NCBI GenBank assembly: GCA_020444175.1
Contig: JAHLLM010000016.1
Coordinates: 41,364 to 105,363 of the forward strand
DNA: 64,000 nt
DNA from: Desulfobulbaceae bacterium
GTDB lineage: Bacteria; Desulfobacterota; Desulfobulbia; Desulfobulbales; SURF-16
Reading direction: 5' to 3'
Under the pieces are notes generated by a model. The model saw only the letters and a program-made list of their open reading frames with translations, had not been told where the DNA came from and made no database searches. The translations under genes were made by a program, and so were the position numbers. This document shows, piece after piece, positions 51,020 to 60,231 of this stretch (the stretch's first letter is position 1; every line of letters starts with the position of its first letter).

Positions 51020-52480
51020 ATGGCCCATGTACTGATAATTGATGACAACAAGGCAAATTCCAGCCGTCTACACAACTTGATAGAACAAAAAGGCTACACG
51101 TCCTCAATAGCCGCCAACATGCAGGAAGCGATGCGCTTCTCCCAGGAAAAGCAAGTCGACGTGGTTCTGATGAACAGCATCATCCTGCACGGCAAACAGG
51201 CAGCCGGCCTTCAACTACTGCACAAAACGCCTTCTGCGCCGGAAGTGATCATTCTGGCAGAGACGGGCAGCGCCGAAGAGGCCGAGTTTGCCATCGAACA
51301 TGGGGCCTGGGATTATATCGTCAGCTCCCATTCCTCAAAGGAAATTTTTTCGCCCCTGTCAAAGGTGATTGGTTACCGGGAGAAAAGGAAGAAACAAAAT
51401 CCCGCCCAGGAAAGTATGAAAATCAAGGCACCCGGCATTGTCGGCAATTCCGCCCGCCTCAAGGCATGCCTTGCCACTCTCATGCAGGCGGCGCAAAGCG
51501 ATGCAAGCATGCTTATCAACGGGGAAACAGGAACCGGAAAGGAACTGTTTGCCACCGCCCTGCACGAAAACAGCCCACGAAACAAAGGAAATTTTGTGGT
51601 TGTCGATTGCGCGGCCCTGCCGGAAACCCTTATTGAAAGTACACTTTTTGGTCACGAAAAAGGTGCCTTTACCGGAGCGACGCAGAAGCAAGCCGGCCTT
51701 GTTAAGCAGGCTGACGGCGGCACCCTGTTTCTGGATGAGGTGGGGGAACTGCCTTTGTCGTTACAAAAAACATTTCTCCGGGTTCTTGAAGAACGGCAAT
51801 TCCGTCCGGTTGGCAGCAAGAATGAAGTCAAAAGCGATTTCAGGCTTGTAGCAGCAACGAATCAGGACCTTGACGCCATGGTCGAAGGGGGTACTTTTCG
51901 GGAGGACCTCCTCTTTCGCCTCAGAACCTTCAGTCTGGAACTCCCTGCACTGCGCGTCCGCCCGGAGGACATCACTCCCCTTGTTAAATATTTTATCGGC
52001 CGCCGCCAAAAAAACAACCCGATGTTCAACAAGAAAATATCTGCCGACTTCCTGACATCGCTCCGCAAGTATCACTGGCCGGGTAATGTCAGGGAACTTT
52101 TCCATGCCTTAGAGCGCTCCCTTGCCGCGGCCCAGGTCCACACGACTCTTTTCCCGTATCACCTGCCGACCCATATTCGTGTTGCCATTGCCAAGGCATC
52201 ACTGCCGCAGTCGGATCACAGAAAACAAAATCTGCCCAGCCGGGAAAAGATAGAACAAGATGGCAGGCCCAACCTTGTTCACTCCATCGATGCCGGCCAA
52301 AAGCTGCAACAGATCCGGGACGAGGTTCTGGCCAAAACCGAGGAGCTGTATCTGCAGGAACTGATCGCCGTCACAGGCGGAGATATGTCCCAGGCCATCA
52401 CGGTTTCAGGTCTTTCCAGATCCAGATTATACCAGCTCTTTAAAGACCATGGAGTATCTCCGGCAACGGGGAAAAAATAA
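51020..52480 (+). CDS. Sigma-54-dependent transcription activator with a receiver lacking the phosphoacceptor Asp
   Basis: 486 aa from the ATG at 51020 (GGAGGA 8 bases upstream). The receiver keeps the acidic pair (D8, D9 in IIDDN), but the phosphoacceptor position is Asn (N52 in VVLMNSII) and the switch Lys is replaced (YIVSSHSS), so normal phosphorylation is unlikely. The AAA+ domain is complete: GETGTGKELFA (Walker A), the sigma-54 contact loop GAFTGA, GGTLFLDEVGELPL (Walker B) and FREDLLFRL. A Fis-type helix-turn-helix ends the protein (MSQAITVSGLSRSRLYQLFKDHG). Two candidate sigma-54 promoters are in the window (46138 and 61572). Confidence 0.92.
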   Translation: MAHVLIIDDNKANSSRLHNLIEQKGYTSSIAANMQEAMRFSQEKQVDVVLMNSIILHGKQAAGLQLLHKTPSAPEVIILAETGSAEEAEFAIEHGAWDYIVSSHSSKEIFSPLSKVIGYREKRKKQNPAQESMKIKAPGIVGNSARLKACLATLMQAAQSDASMLINGETGTGKELFATALHENSPRNKGNFVVVDCAALPETLIESTLFGHEKGAFTGATQKQAGLVKQADGGTLFLDEVGELPLSLQKTFLRVLEERQFRPVGSKNEVKSDFRLVAATNQDLDAMVEGGTFREDLLFRLRTFSLELPALRVRPEDITPLVKYFIGRRQKNNPMFNKKISADFLTSLRKYHWPGNVRELFHALERSLAAAQVHTTLFPYHLPTHIRVAIAKASLPQSDHRKQNLPSREKIEQDGRPNLVHSIDAGQKLQQIRDEVLAKTEELYLQELIAVTGGDMSQAITVSGLSRSRLYQLFKDHGVSPATGKK

Positions 52481-52537
52481 CCGGCAAAGGAAATAAAAAT
52501 ATGCTCTTCTTCCTCCTTTTTTGTGATATAAGAAATT

Positions 52538-54442
52538 ATGAAGGATGCGCTGAACACCAAGAGATCTGTTTGCCGTTCCCACTACCACTCCATGCCTTTC
52601 GGCCCCAGCCTGCTGCCAGAAGGAGGCGTGCTCTTCCGCCTCTGGGCGCCAGGAGCAGAAAACATTGAACTCTGCCTGATTAACAATGGCGAACAGCCTG
52701 TTTTTTTAGACATGGAAGCTTTGCCGGATGGCTGGTTCCAACTCAAAAACAGAGAGGCCGCTGTCGGCTCTTTGTATCAGTTTCGTATCAATGGCGACCT
52801 CCTGGTCCCCGACCCGGCCTCACGATTCCAACCCCAGGATATACACGGTCCGAGCCAGATAATTTCAGCGACCGAATTTGACTGGCAACACGGCAAGTGG
52901 CAGGGCAGGCCCTGGGAGGAGGTTCTTTTTTACGAACTTCACACAGGAACGTTTTCGCCGGAAGGAACCTTTAACGGCATCGAGGCAAAACTTGACTATC
53001 TTGCGGAGCTGGGCGTCACGGCAATTGAATTGATGCCCGTTGCAGATTTCCCGGGACGATACAACTGGGGTTACGACGGGGTTCTGCTCTTTGCCCCGGA
53101 CAGCGTCTACGGACATCCCGATGATCTCAGGCGTCTGGTCCGAAGCGCTCATCAAAAAGGGCTCATGGTCTTTCTGGATGTGGTGTACAACCATTTCGGG
53201 CCGGATGGGAATTACCTGCATGTCTACGCCAGGGAAGCTTTTTTCCAAGAGGATCGGCATACTCCCTGGGGCGCGGCCATCAACTTCTCCGGTCCGGACA
53301 GCCGCACTGTCCGTGATTTCTTTATCCACAACACCCTGTACTGGCTGGAGGAATTCCAACTTGACGGCCTGCGGTTCGATGCCGTCCACGGTATCCAGGA
53401 TGATTCGCAACCGCACATCCTGGAGGAGATCGCCGAGGCCGTGGCAAACGGACCGGGGCAGGAAAGACATATCCATCTGGTTCTGGAAAATGACGCAAAC
53501 GAGGCCCGTTATCTGACCGGGAAGCGACATGGACAACGTCAAGGTTACTCCGCCCAGTGGAATGACGACATCCATCACGCCCTTCATATCCTGCTCACAG
53601 AAGAAAAAACCGGCTATTACCAGGATTACGCGGATAACCCGATCAAACATCTGGGGCGCTGCCTGTCCGAAGGATTCGCCTATCAAGGCGAGCCTTCATT
53701 GTACCGCAACAACGAGCGCCGAGGCGAACCGAGCCGCAGCCTCCCGCCCACAGCATTTGTCTCCTTTCTGCAAAATCATGATCAGGTCGGCAATCGTGCT
53801 TTTGGAGAGCGGTTGAGCACCCTGGCAGACAAACACAACATCCGCCTGGCAGCAGCCTTGCTCCTCCTGTCACCCTCCCCCGCCCTGCTTTTTATGGGGG
53901 AAGAGCTTGCCGTGGAGACCCCGTTTTATTTTTTCTGCGATTTCGAAGGCGAACTTGCCAAGGCTGTTTCTGCCGGTCGACGCCGTGAATTTGCCCGTTT
54001 TCCGCAATTTTCCGATAACAGTCTGCTTGCACGTATCCCCGACCCAAACAGTTGGAAAACCTTTGAACGATCATGCCTTGACTGGAATACCTTAGCAAGC
54101 CGCGAGGGCCAGGAAAGCTATGCCTTTTATAAGAAAATTATCTCCCTGCGCAAACAACATGTCATCCCACGGCTTCAAGGAATAAAGGGAGAGAGGGCGT
54201 CCTACCGGATTATCGGCCCCAAGGCCATCGATGTCCGCTGGACCCTTGCCGACGGTTCAGTGCTGCAGATAGCTGTCAATTTCGGGGATAAACCCGTGGC
54301 TGGAATACCTCATTCTGAAGGGAAGCTTTTCTATGCATATCCTGAAGAGCAAACAGCGCCTCGGCAGTCACAGACCCTGCCGGCAGGAAGTATTCTGTGC
54401 TTTTTAAAATTTACGAAAAATGATGAACAAGACTGTAGTTAA
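52538..54442 (+). CDS. treZ: Malto-oligosyltrehalose trehalohydrolase (TreZ)
   Basis: 634 aa, GH13. TreZ releases trehalose from the maltooligosyl-trehalose made by TreY. An N-terminal beta domain (GVLFRLWAPGAENIELCLI) precedes the barrel with VVYNHFGPDGNYL, the nucleophile Asp in DGLRFDAVHGI, the acid Glu in IHLVLENDANEARYL and SFLQNHDQVGNRAFGERL. The family's usual start FGP..LP is present at about residue 20. No strong ribosome site is visible. The end overlaps the next gene by 23 bases. It begins a four-gene trehalose operon downstream of a sigma-54 activator. Confidence 0.93.
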   Translation: MKDALNTKRSVCRSHYHSMPFGPSLLPEGGVLFRLWAPGAENIELCLINNGEQPVFLDMEALPDGWFQLKNREAAVGSLYQFRINGDLLVPDPASRFQPQDIHGPSQIISATEFDWQHGKWQGRPWEEVLFYELHTGTFSPEGTFNGIEAKLDYLAELGVTAIELMPVADFPGRYNWGYDGVLLFAPDSVYGHPDDLRRLVRSAHQKGLMVFLDVVYNHFGPDGNYLHVYAREAFFQEDRHTPWGAAINFSGPDSRTVRDFFIHNTLYWLEEFQLDGLRFDAVHGIQDDSQPHILEEIAEAVANGPGQERHIHLVLENDANEARYLTGKRHGQRQGYSAQWNDDIHHALHILLTEEKTGYYQDYADNPIKHLGRCLSEGFAYQGEPSLYRNNERRGEPSRSLPPTAFVSFLQNHDQVGNRAFGERLSTLADKHNIRLAAALLLLSPSPALLFMGEELAVETPFYFFCDFEGELAKAVSAGRRREFARFPQFSDNSLLARIPDPNSWKTFERSCLDWNTLASREGQESYAFYKKIISLRKQHVIPRLQGIKGERASYRIIGPKAIDVRWTLADGSVLQIAVNFGDKPVAGIPHSEGKLFYAYPEEQTAPRQSQTLPAGSILCFLKFTKNDEQDCS

Positions 54443-57400
54443 GGAAATAATTGAGCTCTACGGTGTGAAAATTTCACAGCCGGAACATGACGGGGACAGC
54501 AGCCAGGATCTCTCCGGGAAGATGCGGGCTTTTCTTACCGCCCTCAACCTTGACCCGGAGGATGACCAGTCCCTTGCCCGTCATCTTCAGGAGTTGCAGC
54601 AAGGCTATTGGTCTGGAATTGTTGACCCGCTCCTGGTAAGTCAGGAAGAGGTTCCTTTACGCATTACTCTCCGCCTGCCTGCAAAATTACAAGCGAATCA
54701 GATCTACTGGACCCTTGTTCAGGAAAATAACGCTGAACACCGGGGAGATCTTTCTGCTCAAAATTTACCTGTTCTGCAGCAAAAAGAAATAAACCAGCAA
54801 TCCTATATTGCTGCCGGCCTCGAACTTCCCTTACAGCTTCCCTGCGGGTATCACACTTTTTCTGTTGCTGCGGGAAACAGCGACGAAAATAAAATAACAG
54901 CCTCCTGCCTTGTCATTATCGCCCCGACGTTATGCTACCTTCCAGCAGGGCTGCAGCCTGAAAACCGTGTTTGGGGAATATGCTGCAATCTTGATACGAT
55001 TCGCTCCAAACGTGACTGGGGAATCGGCGACTTTTCAGACCTGAAAACAGTTCTGGAATGGGGCGCGGAAAGCGGGGCAGCGGCCGTGGCAATCAACTCT
55101 CTGCAGCCCATGCTCCCCACGCAGCCAAACCCTATTGAAAAACGCCGGCCGACAAGTCTTCATTTTCTCTCGCCGCTCTATCTTGATATTGAAGCCATGG
55201 ACGACTTCCATGAATGCAACAAGGCACGTGATTTTGTCCAGGACCCGACTTTTCAAACACATATTTCCCGGCTTCGAGACCTGGGTTTTGCAGATTACCA
55301 GGGGATTGCTGCGATCAAAATACCCGTGCTGCAGATACTCTGGCAGCATTTTCAAGACAACCACCTTAACCCGGAAACGGACAGGGGACGACAATTTAGG
55401 AATTTTCAACAGAGCGGCGGAGATGAATTATGGGCATGGTCCATTTTTGCCGCCCTGCAAGTACATTTTCAGGACCAAGAAGAGAAAGGCCTGCAACACT
55501 GGCTGGACTGGCCTGAATCCTTTCGGCATCCAGGCTCCACAGAGATAAGCGACTTTGCCCAAAAACATATGGACCAACTCGCCTTTCAGCAATACATCCA
55601 GTGGCAGGTTGATCTGCAACTACAGGCTATTGGCCGGCGGTCCATGGAACTCGGTCTGAAGGTGGGACTCGTGGCCAGACTTCCCGCCTCTCCGGGCTAT
55701 GCTGGTTTTGAAGAGTGGCGAAAACAAAAAACTCGCACCGGCAACATAAGTGTTCCCTCCAACGGCACCCCACCGCTGATTCACCCCGGCCGGATGAAAA
55801 AAATTGCCTATGATACCTGGATTGCCATACTCCGGGTCAACATGCGGTATGCCGGTGGGCTGCGCCTTGACCCAGGTCGGCTCATGGAACATCAGCACCT
55901 GCTGCCTGTCAGCCAGGAATGCGGCAAAGAGATTTCGCTGCAGCTCCCTGTCCACGAAATACTATCTCTCATAGCGCTTGAAAGCCAGAGAAACAGATGC
56001 ATGGTCATCTGTGAAGAGCCGGAAAAACTCGCGGATAATTTTCAGACAACACTTATTGAAAGACATTTTTTCATGAGTCATATAGGACAGTTTATCACCG
56101 ACAAGGATGGAAGCTGGCTTTCTCCCGACAGGTATCCACAGCAGACCGTTGTTTCAGCCGGCAGCGACACTCACACCCTGCACGACTTCTGGTCGGGGAA
56201 TGATATCACAAGACAAACCAGGGAGCAGACAGCCAGGCGGGAAAAAATGATCATCGCCAGAGCAACCGACAGAGCCCAGCTGCTGGTTGCCCTGCAACGA
56301 CAAGGCTTGCTGCCGGAAGGTTGCGATGTGGACCCGGTCAGTGTGCCGGTCATGACACCGGCCCTGGCAACTGCCGTGCATCTTTTTCTGGCTCAGTCAA
56401 CAGCCCGGATTTTTCTGCTGCAACTGGAAAATATTCCAAACATGCTCGACCCCGACCTGTTGAGCCGGGTTGATGAGGAATCACCTCTCCAGCAGCGCAC
56501 CCTGCCCATTGACCTGGAAACGATTGTCACCGACAATGAGCTTTCTCAACTTTTAGAAACCTTTTCCAAGGAGCGGGGGATCGGAGTAGTCAAACCTTCC
56601 GCATTGCTGACCGGCAGACATAAGAGCAGAACCGCTCGTATTCCGCACTCTTTTTACCGACTGCAGCTCAACAAAGACTTCTCCTTTGCCAGGGCAACAA
56701 ACGTTGTTGCCTACCTGGAGGAATTGGGAATAAGCCACTGCTACACCTCCCCTTATCTGCAGGCGCGACCTGGAAGTTCACATGGCTATGATATAATCGA
56801 TCATTCCTCCATCAACATGGAAATCGGCAGTCGTGAAGACTATGAAGAATTTGTCTCTGCCCTTGGCCGTCACAATATGGCCCAGATCTTTGATATGGTT
56901 CCCAACCACATGGGTGTGGGCAGCGATAATCACTGGTGGATGGATGTTCTTGAAAACGGCCAGGCCTCGCTCTATGCGGACTTCTTTGACATCAACTGGC
57001 AGCCGCAGCAGGAGGAGTTGCAGGACCGTGTTCTGCTGCCGGTACTTGGCAGTTATTACGGCACCGTGCTTGAAGACGGGCAGCTCTGCCTTGAGTTTGT
57101 TCCGGACAAAGGCGCTTTTTACATATCCTATTTTGAGCACCGTTTTCCAGTGGCCCCCGGAACGTATCCCTTTATCCTCACCCATGACCTGCAGCGCCTG
57201 GAGGACAGACTGAGTCCCCAGCATGAGGGATTTCTGGAGTTGCACAGTCTGGTTTCTTCCCTGACCAATCTACCGAGCCGGCAGGAGACCGACATCGAAC
57301 AAATCAAGATGCGGCACCGCAACAAAGAGGTACTGAAACGTCATCTGGCCAGACTGTGTCGGGAATTTACCGAAATCGCCGCTTTTATAGAGGAGAATGT

Positions 57401-59552
57401 CCTCTTTTTTAATGGAAAAAAAGACGATCCTGAGAGCTATGACCTGCTCCACTCACTGCTTGACCAGCAGACATACAGGCTTGCCTTCTGGCGGGTGGCA
57501 TCCGATGAAATAAATTATCGCCGTTTTTTTGATATCAACGAACTGGCCGGCATACGCATCGAGGAGCAGAGGGTATTCGAGGAAACGCATCGCCTGGTGC
57601 TTGACCTGATCAGGACGGGAAAAATTGACGGCCTGCGCATTGACCATCCGGATGGACTCTACAATCCGGACGAGTATTTCCGCCGCCTTCAGGAAGCAGC
57701 GGGAGGATCGTCCATCATGGAGGAACAAAACCAGAGAAAACCTCTCCCCCTCTATGTTGTTGTTGAAAAAATTCTTACGGACTTTGAGCACTTAAGAGAC
57801 GACTGGCAGGTGCATGGCACAACCGGCTATGATTTTTCCGTCACGCTCAATGGTCTTTTCGTTGATTCCTCCACAGAAAAAGCGATGACCTTGATTTATG
57901 ACACATTTATCAATGAAAAAATCGAGCCTGATCACCAAATCTATCTTTGTAAAAAACTGATCATCAAAACCGCCATGGCCGGCGAGCTCAATGTCCTGGC
58001 CGGAGAACTCCATAAACTGGCCAAGATGAACCGCTATACCCAGGACTTTACCCTCAACGGCCTGCGTGCGGCTCTCACGGAAATCATCGCCTTTTTCCCC
58101 GTGTACCGCACCTATATTTCCTCTGCCAAAATTGACGGCAATGAACGCAATTACATTGAATGGGCGACGGCAAAAGCCAAAGCGCGGCACCAGGCCGGGG
58201 ACACCTTGATCTATGACTTTATCAGATCAACCATGCTTCTCGCCGACAGCAGCGACAAAGAAAGTGTATACGGGAATAAGAGAGTAGATTTTGTCATGAA
58301 ATTGCAACAGTATACCGGACCCATTATGGCCAAGGGACTGGAAGATACTTTCTGCTATATCTATAACCGTTTACTGTCTCTTAATGAAGTGGGAGGCGAC
58401 CCGCGCCGCTACGGAGTTTCCGTGGCCGCCTTCCACCACGCAAACAGCGAGCGCCAGAAACACTGGCCCCATGCGATGTTGAATACCTCCACCCATGACA
58501 GCAAACGCAGTGAGGATGTCCGGGCCCGTATCAATGTACTCAGTGAAATGCCCGATGAATGGCAGCAGGCCCTTGATAAATGGAGCGAAATCAATGACTG
58601 CAACAGAACCCAGATCGAAACAGGGCTGGCTCCGTCAAGGAATGACGAGTATGCCTTTTATCAAAACCTGCTCGGCATATGGCCCCTCTATGAGCCTGAT
58701 CATGAGCAGAAAAAGGAACTTGCCGACAGGATGAGCGCTTACATGCTGAAGGTGATCCGGGAGGCAAAAATTCATACCAGCTGGATCAATCAGGACCAGC
58801 CCTATGAAGCGGCAATGGAAACCTTTGTCCGGTCAGTTTTCAGCGAAGAAAATAATTCCTTTCTCGCGGAATTTATTCCCTTCCAGACCCGAATAAGCTG
58901 GTTCGGCATACTCAACAGCCTGAGCCAACTGCTCGTCAAACTGACTTCCCCCGGCATACCTGACATCTACCAGGGCAATGAAATATGGCATTTCCGCCTT
59001 GTTGATCCGGACAACAGGCAGCCGGTCGACTTTGAACATCGCCGGCTGCTGCTTAGCGACCTTCGCAGTTTGATCTCCGGACAGACAGCCGAAGGCGGCT
59101 CACTGGGGAATCTTCTCGAAAACATTAGCGACGGCAGGGTGAAGCTCTTTACTACCTGGAGGACGCTGTCCTGTCGGCAACAATATCCCGACCTGTTTGA
59201 AGCGGGAAATTACCTGCCCTTGCAGACAAGGGGCAGCAAAAAAGAACATCTCTTTGCTTTTTCGCGCAGCAGGGCAGGCAAAATCCTGATTTGCGCCGTA
59301 CCCCGTCTTGTGGCCGGTCTCCTTGACAAAAAAACAGGGAGACTGCCCCTGGGCCGGGACATATGGCAGGATACGGAATTGGTCCTGCCGGACGACTTTG
59401 GGCAAAACTATAAAAACATACTCACAGGAGAGGAAATATCGACTGCCGGTGGACAGCAAATAACGTTGCCCGCCGCCGAACTTTTCTCTTCCTTTCCAGT
59501 GGTTTTACTGGAGAACGAACAGCAAGGAGCAGACCATGAACGACAAAACTGA
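54420..59552 (+). CDS. treY: Fusion of a MalQ-like 4-alpha-glucanotransferase domain and maltooligosyl trehalose synthase (TreY)
   Basis: 1710 aa. Residues about 170-700 follow amylomaltase: RVWGICCNLDTIRSKRDWGIGDFSDLKTVLEWGAESGAAAVAINSL-type start, nucleophile Asp in GGLRLDPGRLM, acid Glu in MVICEEPEKL and third Asp in AGSDTHTLHDFW. Neighbouring invariant residues (the His after the Asp; ATHD) differ, so activity is uncertain. From about 740 the protein is TreY: SFYRLQLNKDFSFARA, DMVPNHMG, IDGLRIDHPDGLYNP, VVVEKIL and TSTHDSKRSEDVRARI, all catalytic. TreY turns the reducing end of maltodextrin into trehalose. The fusion would couple chain reshaping with trehalose formation. Confidence 0.9.
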   Translation: MMNKTVVKEIIELYGVKISQPEHDGDSSQDLSGKMRAFLTALNLDPEDDQSLARHLQELQQGYWSGIVDPLLVSQEEVPLRITLRLPAKLQANQIYWTLVQENNAEHRGDLSAQNLPVLQQKEINQQSYIAAGLELPLQLPCGYHTFSVAAGNSDENKITASCLVIIAPTLCYLPAGLQPENRVWGICCNLDTIRSKRDWGIGDFSDLKTVLEWGAESGAAAVAINSLQPMLPTQPNPIEKRRPTSLHFLSPLYLDIEAMDDFHECNKARDFVQDPTFQTHISRLRDLGFADYQGIAAIKIPVLQILWQHFQDNHLNPETDRGRQFRNFQQSGGDELWAWSIFAALQVHFQDQEEKGLQHWLDWPESFRHPGSTEISDFAQKHMDQLAFQQYIQWQVDLQLQAIGRRSMELGLKVGLVARLPASPGYAGFEEWRKQKTRTGNISVPSNGTPPLIHPGRMKKIAYDTWIAILRVNMRYAGGLRLDPGRLMEHQHLLPVSQECGKEISLQLPVHEILSLIALESQRNRCMVICEEPEKLADNFQTTLIERHFFMSHIGQFITDKDGSWLSPDRYPQQTVVSAGSDTHTLHDFWSGNDITRQTREQTARREKMIIARATDRAQLLVALQRQGLLPEGCDVDPVSVPVMTPALATAVHLFLAQSTARIFLLQLENIPNMLDPDLLSRVDEESPLQQRTLPIDLETIVTDNELSQLLETFSKERGIGVVKPSALLTGRHKSRTARIPHSFYRLQLNKDFSFARATNVVAYLEELGISHCYTSPYLQARPGSSHGYDIIDHSSINMEIGSREDYEEFVSALGRHNMAQIFDMVPNHMGVGSDNHWWMDVLENGQASLYADFFDINWQPQQEELQDRVLLPVLGSYYGTVLEDGQLCLEFVPDKGAFYISYFEHRFPVAPGTYPFILTHDLQRLEDRLSPQHEGFLELHSLVSSLTNLPSRQETDIEQIKMRHRNKEVLKRHLARLCREFTEIAAFIEENVLFFNGKKDDPESYDLLHSLLDQQTYRLAFWRVASDEINYRRFFDINELAGIRIEEQRVFEETHRLVLDLIRTGKIDGLRIDHPDGLYNPDEYFRRLQEAAGGSSIMEEQNQRKPLPLYVVVEKILTDFEHLRDDWQVHGTTGYDFSVTLNGLFVDSSTEKAMTLIYDTFINEKIEPDHQIYLCKKLIIKTAMAGELNVLAGELHKLAKMNRYTQDFTLNGLRAALTEIIAFFPVYRTYISSAKIDGNERNYIEWATAKAKARHQAGDTLIYDFIRSTMLLADSSDKESVYGNKRVDFVMKLQQYTGPIMAKGLEDTFCYIYNRLLSLNEVGGDPRRYGVSVAAFHHANSERQKHWPHAMLNTSTHDSKRSEDVRARINVLSEMPDEWQQALDKWSEINDCNRTQIETGLAPSRNDEYAFYQNLLGIWPLYEPDHEQKKELADRMSAYMLKVIREAKIHTSWINQDQPYEAAMETFVRSVFSEENNSFLAEFIPFQTRISWFGILNSLSQLLVKLTSPGIPDIYQGNEIWHFRLVDPDNRQPVDFEHRRLLLSDLRSLISGQTAEGGSLGNLLENISDGRVKLFTTWRTLSCRQQYPDLFEAGNYLPLQTRGSKKEHLFAFSRSRAGKILICAVPRLVAGLLDKKTGRLPLGRDIWQDTELVLPDDFGQNYKNILTGEEISTAGGQQITLPAAELFSSFPVVLLENEQQGADHERQN

Positions 59553-60231
59553 TCAGAACAATCATCAGGAGCCAGGCCGGGAGTTTGTCATTAAAGACTG
59601 CGCTTTGATCGCCATTGCCACCGGCAGCAGGGCAATGACCCTGCGCGAGTTGCGCGATCTCTTACTCTCTGTAACCCCGGACAGCATCTATTATCACTTC
59701 TGGGGCGGCCTCCTGCAGCCGCGTTTTGAGGAACGGGAGTATAATAACGATTTTGCGGCCTGGGCCTGGTACGAGATGCATGATGCAATCCTGGCCGAGC
59801 GTCTCGCTGTTATCGATCCCACTGAATGCCAAAACATGGAGGAGCTTCGCCAGCAACTTCTTGAAATCGTTGAGGAACGTCTTGACGAAAGAGAAACCGT
59901 GTCATGGATGTTTGCTTCCGCGCCATTTGAATTCATTCGCTCCCAGATCGTTGTCTTTGATACCGGCAAAAGAGCGGCCTCCCCCGAGGAACTCGCGGCT
60001 CTGCTGCCGGACGTCTCGCCCAGCAGTATTTTTTATCACTTTATCGATTCGCGCCGCAGACTTGGTCACCACGGCGATGATTTCAGTTTCTGGCTGTCAG
60101 GCTTCAATGCGTGTCACCGGGGTCTGTGCGATAAGCTTGTCGCCATAGACCCCTATTTCGTCTCACTGCCTGAACTTAAAAACCAACTGGTAAAACTGTT
60201 TCAAACGCATTTTAACAAGGAGACAGTATGA
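59536..60231 (+). CDS. DUF5752-like protein of trehalose gene clusters
   Basis: 231 aa. Two related halves: FVIKDCALIAIATGSRAMTLRELRDLLLSVTPDSIYYHFWGGLLQPRF and FIRSQIVVFDTGKRAASPEELAALLPDVSPSSIFYHFIDSRRRL, each with a D-S/P-x-S-I-(Y/F)-YHF motif, suggesting an internal duplication. This matches DUF5752, which is often encoded beside trehalose or glycogen enzymes; its role is unknown. It overlaps both neighbours (17 bases with treY, 4 with treT), so it belongs to the operon and may regulate or scaffold the synthases (inference). Confidence 0.8.
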   Translation: MNDKTDQNNHQEPGREFVIKDCALIAIATGSRAMTLRELRDLLLSVTPDSIYYHFWGGLLQPRFEEREYNNDFAAWAWYEMHDAILAERLAVIDPTECQNMEELRQQLLEIVEERLDERETVSWMFASAPFEFIRSQIVVFDTGKRAASPEELAALLPDVSPSSIFYHFIDSRRRLGHHGDDFSFWLSGFNACHRGLCDKLVAIDPYFVSLPELKNQLVKLFQTHFNKETV

